Positions 24,601-32,676 of a DNA stretch of 64,000 nucleotides are shown here, one piece after another. The DNA lies in assembly GCF_041008525.1 (NCBI RefSeq), contig NZ_JBFLUG010000013.1:32649-96648 (forward strand). Reading direction: 5' to 3'. Positions within the stretch are counted from its first letter, which is position 1. Every line of letters begins with the position of its first letter. The notes below the pieces were generated by a model that worked only from the letters and a program-made list of their open reading frames with translations, made no database searches and had not been told where the DNA came from. The DNA is from Parafrankia sp041008525 (lineage in GTDB: Bacteria; Actinomycetota; Actinomycetes; Frankiales; Frankiaceae). Made by a program: the position numbers and the translations under genes.

Positions 24601-25641
24601 CCGCAGCGCGGCCAGCCGCGCGGCGATCCCGGCGACCCGGGCGGTGCGCTCCGGATCCGCCGCGTACACCGGGACACCGCCCGGCCCCTCCTCCTTGAAG
24701 GAGAACGGCACGGTGATGATCCGGCCGTCGAACTCGGGGATGGCGACCTGCATGGCGGCGTCCATCGGCGACAGGCCGGCGTCGCTGCCGTCCCAGACCG
24801 CACGGGAGGACGTCAGGCACAGCCCCTGCACGACCGGGACGTCCAGCGCGGCGAGCGCGCCGACGTCCCACGCCTCCTCGTCACCACCGGCGGAGGCGTC
24901 CGCAGGGCGGGTGCCGCCGGCGGCGAGCACCGTCACGACCAGGGCGTCCACCCCGGCGAGATCGCGCAGCACCCCCCCGGCGGCCGCGCCGCGCAGCGTG
25001 GAGCAGAACACCGGACGCGCGTTCGCACCCGCGCCCTCGAGCGCGTCACACAGGGTGTCGACGAAGGCCGTGTTGCCGGAGGTCGCGTGCGCCCGGTAGA
25101 AGACGACGCCGACAGTGGGCCGGTCGGCCTTGACCGCCCACTCGCCGTGCCTGCCGTGCTCGGGCAGGACGACCGGCGCGGCGAAGCCGAGGCCGGTGAG
25201 CAGCAGCGTGTCGGAGAGGAAGCGGTAGAGCTCGGCGAGGTTGGCGACACCGCCCTCGACCAGGTAGGCGAGCGCCTCGGTGGCGACACCGGCCGGCACC
25301 GTCCCGCGGGCCATCAGCGCGGCGTCCGGGGTCGCCTCGCCGCCGAGGGCGACGACCGGCAGCCCACTGGCGACGACGGCGGCCAGGCCGTCAGGCCAGG
25401 CTCGCTCCCCGCCGAGGAGACGCAGGACGACCACCTCGGCACCGGCGAGGAACGCCGGTACCGCCTCGGCTTCGAGGCGTGCCGGGTTCGCGACCCGCCA
25501 GGGCGCTCCGCAGGCACGCGCGGCGAGGAGTTCGGTGTCGGCGGTCGAGATGAGAGCGATCACCGGATCCGCGTGTTCGGCCGGATCCGCCTGTTCGGCC
25601 GGGCTCGGCTGGTCTGCCGGCACCGGCTGCTCCGTCGACAT
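21616..25641 (-). CDS. cobN: Cobaltochelatase subunit CobN
   Basis: CobN is the large subunit of the ATP-dependent cobalt chelatase that inserts Co into hydrogenobyrinate a,c-diamide in aerobic cobalamin synthesis. The 1341-residue product has the H-subunit layout: ALRFGNIVVMIQPPRGFGEN, YHDPDLPPSHHYLA, IHLGKHGTLEWLPGKG and the C-terminal RRHGYKGAFELAATVDYLFG. It is somewhat longer than common CobNs. A Gly/Pro/Ala-rich linker in the middle (about residues 820-860) is encoded by tandem DNA repeats at 23077-23172. The start ATG 25641 abuts the cobQ stop, making cobN the last gene of a five-gene cobalt/cobalamin operon. CobS and CobT are not in the window. Confidence 0.96.
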   Translation of the reverse strand: MSTEQPVPADQPSPAEQADPAEHADPVIALISTADTELLAARACGAPWRVANPARLEAEAVPAFLAGAEVVVLRLLGGERAWPDGLAAVVASGLPVVALGGEATPDAALMARGTVPAGVATEALAYLVEGGVANLAELYRFLSDTLLLTGLGFAAPVVLPEHGRHGEWAVKADRPTVGVVFYRAHATSGNTAFVDTLCDALEGAGANARPVFCSTLRGAAAGGVLRDLAGVDALVVTVLAAGGTRPADASAGGDEEAWDVGALAALDVPVVQGLCLTSSRAVWDGSDAGLSPMDAAMQVAIPEFDGRIITVPFSFKEEGPGGVPVYAADPERTARVAGIAARLAALRHTPPAEKKIAIVLSSYPTKHSRVGNAVGLDTPASAVLLLDALRAAGYDLGDGYPGEELRPAAAAEITRPDASVGDTLIHALIAAGGHDVEWLTAEQLAAAPARVPASTYERWFARLPEPLRAAMSQHWGPPPGSLYVDDGSPLVGNGATSGATSGVGVRSGTSAAEPAIVLAALRFGNIVVMIQPPRGFGENPVAIYHDPDLPPSHHYLAAYRWLDEVFGADAVIHLGKHGTLEWLPGKGLGLSAGCAPDAVLGDLPFVYPFLVNDPGEGTQAKRRAHAVIVDHLVPPMARADSYGDMARLEQLLDEYATLAALDPAKLPAVRAQIWTLIQSAQLHHDLGQADRPSDDDFDDFLLHVDGYLCEVKDTQIRDGLHILGVAPAGEAQTNLVTAILRANQMWAGSAGAVPGLRTALGHTEGDLEASRAQVDAFEETARSLVAALESAAWSPDAVRDVVARHVISPADAGAGAGPGAGAAAGEPGGGVGEPGGGVGVPAAARSVGVPAAARSEVERVLGFAATEVVPRLNRTPDEIGNTLRALGGRFVPPGPSGSPTRGLVNVLPTGRNFASVDPKAIPSRLAWETGRALADSLLERYLADTGGYPASVGLTVWGTSAMRTQGDDIAEVLWLLGCRPTWDDASRRVTGFEIVPGPELGRPRVDVVVRISGFFRDAFPHVVALLDDAVRAVAALDEPDDVNALAAHVRADLAALGLPGALRPASPSGSADPAGSSGSPGASGPVDPAALRRATTRIFGSKPGAYGAGLLPLIDSRQWRSDADLAEVYAVWGGYAYGRGLDGAEARADMETAFRRIQIAVKNQDTREHDLVDSDDYFQYHGGMVAAVRALTGTSPAAYVGDSALPDAVRTRTLQEETHRVFRARVVNPRWIAAMRRHGYKGAFELAATVDYLFGYDATAGVVQDWMYESLAASYVFDPENREFLRTSNPWALRGMTERLLEAAERGLWEAPEESTLAGLQATYLELEGDLEAAGEEGAAE
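23077..23172. repeat. In-frame tandem repeats in cobN (27 bp x2 and 21 bp x2)
   Basis: A 27-bp unit occurs at 23077-23103 and 23104-23130, followed by a 21-bp unit at 23131-23151 and, with two end changes, 23152-23172. All units are multiples of three, so changes in copy number keep the cobN frame. They encode GVPAAARSV- and GEPGGGV-type linker units. Confidence 0.9.
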
Positions 25642-27273
25642 TCAGGGTGCTCCCGGGGGGACGAAGGGAAGACCGGCCGGTGCGCCGCGCTCCAGCAGTG
25701 TGCGCACCGCCCGCAGGTCAAGATGGTCGGCGACCAGGTCGCCCAGGGCATCAAGGCGGCGGGCCCGGACATCGGCGAAACAGGTCTCGGCCGGGCGGAA
25801 CGACCGGCCGGCCGCCGCCGCCACACCGGCCAGGTAGGCCCGCCGGAACTGGTCGTTCTCCAGCAGTCCGTGCCAGCTCGTCCCGTGGACGCCGCCGACC
25901 CGCGCGCCGTCGACGGCGAACCGCTCCACCGCGGTGAGACGGGAACCCGTCCCGCCGGGTCGCAGCGACTCGTCGAGCACCGGTCGGCCGTGCCGGATCT
26001 CGTAGCCCGTGACGGGGTGGCCGTCCGCGCTGACCCCCGACCGCTGCCCGAGCACCTTGTCCGGCGCGAAGCGGGTGATCAGTGGCAGCAGACTCAGGCC
26101 GGGCACCTCCCCCGCCCGGGACTCGACGTCGTCGTCGATGCGCACCCCGAGCATCTGGTAGCCGCCGCAGATCCCCAGGACGGGCAGCCCCGCGGCGGCC
26201 CGGGCCACGATCGCGTCGGCGAGCCCGCGCCGCCGCAGCCAGGCCAGGTCCGAGACGGTCGCCCGGGTCCCCGGCAGCACCACCAGGTCTGCGTCGGCGA
26301 TGTCGTCCACGCTGGTCGCGAGCCGCACCGACACCCCCGGCTCGGCGCGCAGGGCGTCCAGGTCGGTGATGTTCGACAGGCGCGGGAAGCGGACCACGGC
26401 GACCCGCAGCCGGTCCGGGCCGGTGTCCGCGCCGCCCGGCCCGGCCGAGCCATCGGCGGGGCCCAGGTCGGGATCCGGATGTGAACGCAGGTCCAGCGAG
26501 TCCTCGACGTCGAGCCACAGGCCCGCGAGCCAGGGCAGGACGCCGAGGACGGGACGTCCGGTGAGTCCTTCGATCTGACGCAGCCCGGGCTCGAGCAGCC
26601 GGGCGTCCCCGCGGAAACGGTTGATCACCCAGCCGGCGACAAGGGCCTGGTCGGCCCGGTCGAGCAGGGCGAGTGTCCCGAACAGGGAGGCGAACACACC
26701 GCCGCGGTCAATGTCGCCGACGACCAGCACCGGTAGCCCCGCCGCCCGGGCCAGGCCCATGTTGGCGATGTCGGTCGCCCGCAGGTTGATCTCCGTCGGT
26801 GACCCGGCCCCCTCGCAGATCACCGCGTCGAACCGGCCGCGCAGGTCGGCGAGGCAGTCCAGGACGATGCCGAGCAGACGCTCCTTGTACGGCCGATAGC
26901 CCAGCGCGTCGACCTCGGCGAGGGGACGTCCGAGCACCACCAGCTGGCTGTGGCGGTCGGAGCCGGGTTTGAGCAGCACGGGGTTCATCGCGGCCTCGGG
27001 CGCGACCCCGGCGGCCGCGGCCTGCATCGCCTGAGCCCGGCCGATCTCCGCGCCGTCGGCGGTCACCACCGAGTTCAGCGCCATGTTCTGGGCCTTGAAC
27101 GGGGCGACCCGCACGCCCTCGCGGGCCAGCCACCGGCACAGCCCGGCGGTGAGGATGCTCTTGCCGGCGTCCGAGGCGGTCCCGGCGACCAGCAGCGCCC
27201 CGCCGGCCGCCCCGCGGCCGGTTCCCCTGCCCGTGCCACTGCCACTGCCGGTACCCGCGATGCGGCCGGTCAC
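25642..27273 (-). CDS. cobQ: Cobyric acid synthase CobQ
   Basis: CobQ amidates four side chains of adenosyl-cobyrinate a,c-diamide, using ATP and glutamine. The 543-residue product has the dethiobiotin-synthetase-like ATPase domain first (GTASDAGKSILTAGLCRWLA; FKAQNMALNS; CEGAGSPTEINLR; DIDRGGVFAS). A type-1 glutamine amidotransferase domain follows, with the nucleophile in LGICGGYQML. The start is GTG 27273, which overlaps the cobD stop (GTGA). The Gly/Ser/Thr-rich first 25 residues are low complexity. The cobN start directly follows its stop. Confidence 0.96.
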   Translation of the reverse strand: MTGRIAGTGSGSGTGRGTGRGAAGGALLVAGTASDAGKSILTAGLCRWLAREGVRVAPFKAQNMALNSVVTADGAEIGRAQAMQAAAAGVAPEAAMNPVLLKPGSDRHSQLVVLGRPLAEVDALGYRPYKERLLGIVLDCLADLRGRFDAVICEGAGSPTEINLRATDIANMGLARAAGLPVLVVGDIDRGGVFASLFGTLALLDRADQALVAGWVINRFRGDARLLEPGLRQIEGLTGRPVLGVLPWLAGLWLDVEDSLDLRSHPDPDLGPADGSAGPGGADTGPDRLRVAVVRFPRLSNITDLDALRAEPGVSVRLATSVDDIADADLVVLPGTRATVSDLAWLRRRGLADAIVARAAAGLPVLGICGGYQMLGVRIDDDVESRAGEVPGLSLLPLITRFAPDKVLGQRSGVSADGHPVTGYEIRHGRPVLDESLRPGGTGSRLTAVERFAVDGARVGGVHGTSWHGLLENDQFRRAYLAGVAAAAGRSFRPAETCFADVRARRLDALGDLVADHLDLRAVRTLLERGAPAGLPFVPPGAP

Positions 27274-28283
27274 CGCGCTCCGCCCGCGGCGGGTCGGACC
27301 GCCGCCAGCACGGCGGCGAGCCCGGCGCTCAGCCCGACCGCGGCCACCGTGACGGCGCCCGACAGGCGTGCTGCGACCTGCAGGTCCTCGGCGCCGGGCC
27401 GGCGCCCCGAACCCAGCTCGGGGCGGTGCTCGACACCATGGGCGTACCGAAGCTCACCGCCGAGCCGCAGCCCGGCCGCTCCGGCGAACGCCGCCTCCGC
27501 CATACCCGCGTTGGGGCTGGGGTGGCGGCGGCCGTCGCGACGCAGCGTCCGCCACGCCCGCGCCGGCGAGCCGCCGACCACCGGCGCGCAGGCGCAGGTC
27601 AGCACCGCGCAGACCCGGGCAGGCAGCAGGTTGGCCAGGTCGTCGGCGCGGGCCGCGGCCCAGCCGAAACGGCGGTAACGCGCGTTGCGGTAGCCGACCA
27701 TCGCGTCGAGGGTGTTCACCGCGCGGTAGGCGACGAGGCCGGGCAGACCGCCAACCGCGCCCCACAGCAGCGGGGCGACGACGGCGTCCGACGTGTTCTC
27801 CGCCAGCGACTCGACGCCCGCCCGGGACAACCCGCCGGTGTCGAGGACCGACGGGTCCCGGCCGCACAGCGAGGGCAGCCGGCGGCGCGCGGCAGCCAGG
27901 TCCGACCGGGCCAGCTCACCGCCCAGCGCCCGGCCCTCCCGGCGCAGCGACGCGCCCCCCAGCACCGCCCACGTCACCACCGCGGTCAACGCCGTCGCGG
28001 CCAGCCCGGCCCCGCACCTCGCCCGGTGCTCGCCGCGGGAACCGGCCCGTGCGCGCGCCAGCCCGCGTTCCACCCGGCCGGCGACCACGGCCGGACCGCC
28101 CACCAGGAGCGCCGTGTACGCCACGCCGGCGAGCCGGCTGTCGCGGTAGGCGGCCCGCTCGAGGCGGGCCGCGACCCGCCCGAACCCCGCGACCGGATGG
28201 CCCCGGGCCGGGTCGGCGAACAGCATGTCGAGGACGACTCCGAGCAGCAGCCCGTACGCCCGCGCGCGGCTGCTCGCCCTCAC
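27270..28283 (-). CDS. cobD: Adenosylcobinamide-phosphate synthase CobD/CbiB
   Basis: CobD/CbiB is a membrane enzyme that attaches the aminopropanol arm to cobyric acid. The 337-residue product has family signatures LLGVVLDMLFADPARGHPV, AGVESLAENTSDAVVAPLLWG, NTLDAMVGYRNARY and HPSPNAGMAEAAFAGA, with several hydrophobic segments. The frame extends upstream, but the residue sometimes taken as a start there is GTC; the first good start is GTG 28283, which overlaps the cbtA stop codon. Overlaps on both sides suggest tight co-translation in the operon. Confidence 0.93.
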   Translation of the reverse strand: MRASSRARAYGLLLGVVLDMLFADPARGHPVAGFGRVAARLERAAYRDSRLAGVAYTALLVGGPAVVAGRVERGLARARAGSRGEHRARCGAGLAATALTAVVTWAVLGGASLRREGRALGGELARSDLAAARRRLPSLCGRDPSVLDTGGLSRAGVESLAENTSDAVVAPLLWGAVGGLPGLVAYRAVNTLDAMVGYRNARYRRFGWAAARADDLANLLPARVCAVLTCACAPVVGGSPARAWRTLRRDGRRHPSPNAGMAEAAFAGAAGLRLGGELRYAHGVEHRPELGSGRRPGAEDLQVAARLSGAVTVAAVGLSAGLAAVLAAVRPAAGGAR

Positions 28284-29047
28284 CCCGCGGACGGGCTCGG
28301 TGACGCCGCAACCGCCGGGGTGCGCCGCGCGGGCGCCGGGTTGAGCACCCGGTCGGCCAGCGGCCCGAAGCCGAGCCCCAGCACCGCCCACACCAGGGTC
28401 TGCGTGCCCAGCGAGGACAGCCGGAAGCGCCACAGCAGCTCCGGCGGGAAGGAGTCGGGCACCTCGTTGACGACGGGAAGAAGGACCGCGGCCACCACGA
28501 CGAGGACGGTGAACACCCCGGTCGCCGCCAGTGCCGCGTTCCACGCGCCGACGCGGGCGGCCAGCGCGCGGCCGGCCTGCGCGGCGAGCAGGGCCGCGAT
28601 GACGGTGACGAGCACCAGGACCACGTAGAGGCCGGTACGCCGATCGATCGTGTCCGGATTCCCGACCGCCGGCGGATTCGCCGGGTACTTCAGGAACGGG
28701 ATGACCGCCACCGCCACGAAACCGACAGCCGCAACCACCGCCGAGGTGGACCGCATGCCCGACGTGCCGACACGGCCGTAGGCGACGGCGCACGCGATCG
28801 CGAACAGGCCTCCCATCGCGACGCCGTAAAGGCCTGTCGCGACCGCCAGCCCGATGCCCTTCTGCGTCCCCCGGGACACCTCCTCCGGCTCGACGGGCTC
28901 ACCGGGAACCGGCGCCGCCGCCGCGGCCTCCTCGATGGCGATCGCCGCGTCCACCTGTGGTTCGCCGGTGACGGAGGCGAACCCGAAGCCGACCAGACCC
29001 GCGACCAGACCCGCGAGCATGCCAAACACAAGAAGTCTGCGCATCAT
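28280..29047 (-). CDS. cbtA: Cobalt transporter subunit CbtA
   Basis: CbtA is a membrane protein predicted to import cobalt together with CbtB; it is known mostly from its position behind B12 riboswitches. The 255-residue product has about five hydrophobic segments (LVFGMLAGLVAGLVGFGFA near 5; GLAVATGLYGVAMGGLFA near 68; later ones near 100, 140 and 205). NPPAVGNPDTIDRRTGLY is the conserved loop. It lies 54 bases after cbtB and overlaps cobD by 4 bases. Confidence 0.92.
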   Translation of the reverse strand: MMRRLLVFGMLAGLVAGLVGFGFASVTGEPQVDAAIAIEEAAAAAPVPGEPVEPEEVSRGTQKGIGLAVATGLYGVAMGGLFAIACAVAYGRVGTSGMRSTSAVVAAVGFVAVAVIPFLKYPANPPAVGNPDTIDRRTGLYVVLVLVTVIAALLAAQAGRALAARVGAWNAALAATGVFTVLVVVAAVLLPVVNEVPDSFPPELLWRFRLSSLGTQTLVWAVLGLGFGPLADRVLNPAPARRTPAVAASPSPSAG

Positions 29048-29101
29048 GAAGGAACGGCCTCCGCCGCCTGCCGGTGAACGATCCGCCGGAAAATCAGTGG
29101 A

Positions 29102-29338
29102 TCAGTGGCAGGGGAAACCCAGCAGGTGCCGGCCGTCGTGCACGAACTCGTGGATCCAGGTGCCGCCCACCATGGAGAAGGCGCCCTCTTCGGAGCCGAC
29201 GAAATAGATGCCGAGCAGCATCAGGGCGCCCATGAGCACGGCCCAGGGGGCGATCTCGCGCAACGGAAGCTTCAGCGGGCGGACGGCCCCACCGGCAAGC
29301 GGTGCCGGCACGGTGGACGGAGCAGCAGAATCAGACAT
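29102..29338 (-). CDS. cbtB: Cobalt transporter subunit CbtB
   Basis: This 78-residue protein has a single membrane segment (APWAVLMGALMLLGIYFVG). It ends in the His-rich motif HEFVHDGRHLLGFPCH, which is diagnostic of CbtB and presumably binds cobalt. It is the first gene after the cobalamin riboswitch and starts at ATG 29338. Together with CbtA it probably supplies Co for the CobN chelatase encoded in the same operon. Confidence 0.94.
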   Translation of the reverse strand: MSDSAAPSTVPAPLAGGAVRPLKLPLREIAPWAVLMGALMLLGIYFVGSEEGAFSMVGGTWIHEFVHDGRHLLGFPCH

Positions 29339-29384
29339 GCGAGAGACCTCCCAGGGATCACGCGTCCAGCTGGTTCACTCGCGA

Positions 29385-29500
29385 CGAAACGGGTCTGGCT
29401 CACCGGCGGACCATCTCGGTTCCCCCGGACACAGTGGCGCGGCCGCGCCGGAATCCCACCGGCTTCCTGTCAACATCACGACTAACGGGAGTCAGGCTAC
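29385..29500 (-). ncRNA. Cobalamin riboswitch upstream of cbtB
   Basis: Read leftward, 29467-29431 gives GAAGCCGGTGGGATTCCGGC followed by GCGGCCGCGCCACTGT, the conserved B12-box core. GAGCCAGACCC follows at about 29402-29391. This is the signature order of cobalamin riboswitches. The element sits directly before cbtB-cbtA-cobD-cobQ-cobN and would lower their expression when cobalamin is plentiful. The outer ends of the element are approximate. Confidence 0.88.
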
Positions 29501-29556
29501 GAGGTGACCCAACTCATCGTCAACAGCGAGTTCTGCCCATCACACCGGCACCCCGC

Positions 29557-32500
29557 TCACACCGACATCGAGTACGCCACGACCCCGCGGCGCACGGCGT
29601 CCATCGCCGCCCGCGCCACCCGACCGACCTCGACAAGCCCCGCACCACCGGCCAGGCCGCCGGCCCCCCGGCCCGCGGGCCCCTCGGCGCCCGCACCGTC
29701 GGGTCCTCCGCCCGCCTCGCCGCCAGCCGCGCCCCCCGCCTCGCCGCGCGCTCGTCCGCCGGCGGAGGCGGCCGCGAAGGCCGGCGCGATCTGGGCTATC
29801 TGGTCGAGGAGATCGATGAGCTGGCGCATCCAGCGGACGAAGTCGCCGGCCGTCAGGTCGGAGCCGGCCTCGGTGAGCACCCGCTCCAGCCCGCGACCGG
29901 ACGCCCAGCCGAAGGCTGCCGGCACGAACCCCAGGTCGGGCGCGCGCAGGAAACCGAGCCGGTGCTCGTCCTCCACCTCGCCGAGGCGGGTGTACACGCC
30001 GGCCATGTCGGCGAGCGCGTCGCGCAGCGCCGGCCCGCCGGGGACGGCGGGCGGCGCCACGTCGTCGCCACGCGGCTCGAACAGCAGCGTCGAGACGGCC
30101 GCCGCCAGCTCAGGCGGAGTCAGGCCCACCCAGACCCCTGTCCGCAGGCACTCGGCGACCTGGAGGTCCTGCTCGGTGTAGATCCGAGCCAGCATCGCGC
30201 CGGCCGGGGTCACAGCGTCGCCGTCCGCGCTGAGATAGCGCAGCTCGGCGAGGGTGTCGCGAACGCGATCGAAGGTGCGGGCGACGGTGTTCGTCCGCCC
30301 CTCGACCTTGCGTTCCAGCCCGGCGGTCTCCCGGCGCAACCGGTTGATGCGCTCGGCGGAGCGCAGGTGCTCCTCCCGCTGCGGGCAGTCGTGGACGGGG
30401 TGGGCCCGCAGCGCGCGCCGCAACCGGGCCAGCTCCGCGTCGTCCGCCGCGAGGGAACGCATCCGCTCCCGGCGGCCGGGTTCGTCCGGCACCCGGGTGT
30501 TGCGCAGCGACGAGGCCAGGTCGCGCCGCGACTGGGGCGACCTGGGGTTGAACGACTTCGGAATCCGCACCCGGGCGAGCGGCTCCACCGCCACCGGAAA
30601 GTCAATCATGGACAGCCGCCGGACCTGCCGGTCAACGGTGAGCACCACCGGCCGCGGGCCGTCCGGGGAACCCGGGTCGACACCGGCGTCCAGGACCACG
30701 ACGAGGCCACCGCGGCGGCCGGCTGGCACCCGCACCACATCTCCGCTGCGCAGCTTCGCCAGCGCCTCCGCCACCTCGGACTGGCGGCGCACCGTCCCCG
30801 CGCGGGACAGGTTGTTCTCCCGCTCCCGGATCTGCCTCCGCAGATCGTCGTACTCGAGAACAGCACCCCGGTCGCAGTCGAGCGCCGCCGTCAGTTCGTC
30901 GATGGCGGTCTGGTTGCGGCGGACCGCCCGGGCGATGCCGACCACGGCCTTGTCTGCCTGGAACTGCGCGAACGACGACTCCAGGACGACCCGCGCGCGG
31001 TCCGCGCCGAGGCGCCCGACCAGGTTGACCGCCATGTTGTAGGACGGCCGGAACGACGACCTCAGCGGATACGTACGGGTCGAGGCGAGACCGGCCAGCG
31101 CCAGCGGGTCCAGACCCGGCTGCCACAGCACGACCGCGTGTCCCTCGACGTCGATGCTCCGGCGGCCCGCGCGCCCGGTCAGCTGGGTGTACTCGCCGGG
31201 CGTGATGTTGGCGCGGGTCTGGCCGTTGAACTTCGTCAGGCGTTCCAGCACGACGGTGCGGGCGGGCATGTTGATGCCCAGCGCGAGCGTCTCGGTGGCG
31301 AACACCGCCCGGACCAGACCACGCACGAACAGTTCCTCCACCACCTCCTTGAAGGTGGGGAGCATGCCGGCGTGGTGCGAGGCGATACCGCGCTCCAACC
31401 CGTCCAGCCACTGCCAGTAGCCGAGGATCTCGAGGTCGGCCTGCGGGATCCCGGCCGTCCGGGCCCGCACGTGCGCGTTGATCTCCCGACGCTCGTCGGA
31501 CGTCGTCAGCCGCAGGCCCGCCTGGACGCAGGACGTCACCGCCGCGTCACACCCGACCCGGCTGAAGATGAACACGATCGCGGGCAGCAGCCCGGCCCGG
31601 TCCAGCCGGACGATCACATCCGGGCGGCTCGGCGGCCCGTAGCGTCGTCGCCCACCGCCACCGCCGGGCCGCGCCCCCGGCCGCGACGACGACCGGGGCC
31701 CGCGCCCGCGGTCGTACACCGACTGGGACTCCTCCCGGGCCAGCCGCAGCAGATCGGGGTTGACCACGCGGCCGCCGGCCGCCTCCCCGGCGCCGCCCCG
31801 CCCCGGCGCCCCGCCACCGCCGTCAGCACCGTCAGCACCGTTCCGAGCACCCGCACGACGACCGCCGTTCGCCCCGGTCCCGGTGCCGGGCCCACCTGGG
31901 AGCACGTCCTTACCGCCACGTGGGCCGGCGCGGTCCGGTTCGAGGACGGGCCCCGACGGCCCGAGACCTGAGGTGCGGTCGACGAACAGGTCGTGCAGGG
32001 TGCGGTCAGCCAGGACGTGCTGGTAGAGCGGCACCGGACGATGCTCGCTCACGATCACCCGGGTGTGGCCGCGCACGGTGACCAGCCACTCGGCGAACTC
32101 CTCGGCGTTGCTGACCGTCGCGGACAGCGAGACCAGCCGGACGTGGTTCGGGAGGTGGATGATCACCTCCTCCCAGACGGCGCCGCGCTGGCGGTCCGCG
32201 AGGTAGTGGACCTCGTCCATGACGACATAGCCGAGGTCGGCGAGCCGGCTGCTGTCAGCCGCCTCGGAGTACAGCATGTTGCGCAGGACCTCGGTGGTCA
32301 TGACCACCACCGGCGCATCCCCGTTGCGTGAGGTGTCGCCGGTCAGCAGACCGATCGAGGCGGCGCCGTAGCGGGCGACGAGGTCGGCGTACTTCTGGTT
32401 CGACAGCGCCTTGATCGGCGTCGTGTAGAAGCAGCGGGTACCCGTCGCGAGCGCCAGATGTGCCGCGAACTCACCGACAATCGTCTTGCCGGCACCAGTC

Positions 32501-32631
32501 GGGGCCGCTACCAGCACACCTTCACCGCGGGCGAGGGCCTCGACGGCCTCGGACTGAAACGGATCAAGCCCGAACGGATACCGGGCCACGAACTCCTCGA
32601 CGGCGCCGGGCGCGGACGACACATCCCTCAC
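29557..32631 (-). CDS. helY: DExH-box helicase, HelY/Ski2-like
   Basis: This superfamily 2 RNA helicase of 1024 residues has Walker A APTGAGKT (about 42-49), motif II DEVH, motif III SAT, and motif VI in TQLTGRAGRRSID. A C-terminal DSHCT-type domain is recognisable at GDFVRWMRQLIDLLDQIAQ. A Gly/Arg-rich insert at about 235-345 separates the RecA-like domains. Actinobacterial HelY genes sit beside tatC/tatA and pafBC, as here. Its cellular substrate is not established; roles in RNA metabolism are assumed from the Ski2/Mtr4 family. The start is GTG 32631; the C-terminus has a long Gly/Ala tail. Confidence 0.93.
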   Translation of the reverse strand: MRDVSSAPGAVEEFVARYPFGLDPFQSEAVEALARGEGVLVAAPTGAGKTIVGEFAAHLALATGTRCFYTTPIKALSNQKYADLVARYGAASIGLLTGDTSRNGDAPVVVMTTEVLRNMLYSEAADSSRLADLGYVVMDEVHYLADRQRGAVWEEVIIHLPNHVRLVSLSATVSNAEEFAEWLVTVRGHTRVIVSEHRPVPLYQHVLADRTLHDLFVDRTSGLGPSGPVLEPDRAGPRGGKDVLPGGPGTGTGANGGRRAGARNGADGADGGGGAPGRGGAGEAAGGRVVNPDLLRLAREESQSVYDRGRGPRSSSRPGARPGGGGGRRRYGPPSRPDVIVRLDRAGLLPAIVFIFSRVGCDAAVTSCVQAGLRLTTSDERREINAHVRARTAGIPQADLEILGYWQWLDGLERGIASHHAGMLPTFKEVVEELFVRGLVRAVFATETLALGINMPARTVVLERLTKFNGQTRANITPGEYTQLTGRAGRRSIDVEGHAVVLWQPGLDPLALAGLASTRTYPLRSSFRPSYNMAVNLVGRLGADRARVVLESSFAQFQADKAVVGIARAVRRNQTAIDELTAALDCDRGAVLEYDDLRRQIRERENNLSRAGTVRRQSEVAEALAKLRSGDVVRVPAGRRGGLVVVLDAGVDPGSPDGPRPVVLTVDRQVRRLSMIDFPVAVEPLARVRIPKSFNPRSPQSRRDLASSLRNTRVPDEPGRRERMRSLAADDAELARLRRALRAHPVHDCPQREEHLRSAERINRLRRETAGLERKVEGRTNTVARTFDRVRDTLAELRYLSADGDAVTPAGAMLARIYTEQDLQVAECLRTGVWVGLTPPELAAAVSTLLFEPRGDDVAPPAVPGGPALRDALADMAGVYTRLGEVEDEHRLGFLRAPDLGFVPAAFGWASGRGLERVLTEAGSDLTAGDFVRWMRQLIDLLDQIAQIAPAFAAASAGGRARGEAGGAAGGEAGGGPDGAGAEGPAGRGAGGLAGGAGLVEVGRVARAAMDAVRRGVVAYSMSV

Positions 32632-32676
32632 CCTACGCTGCCCTGGCGCGGCGCAAAGGGCGGGTATCCGGCGGGG

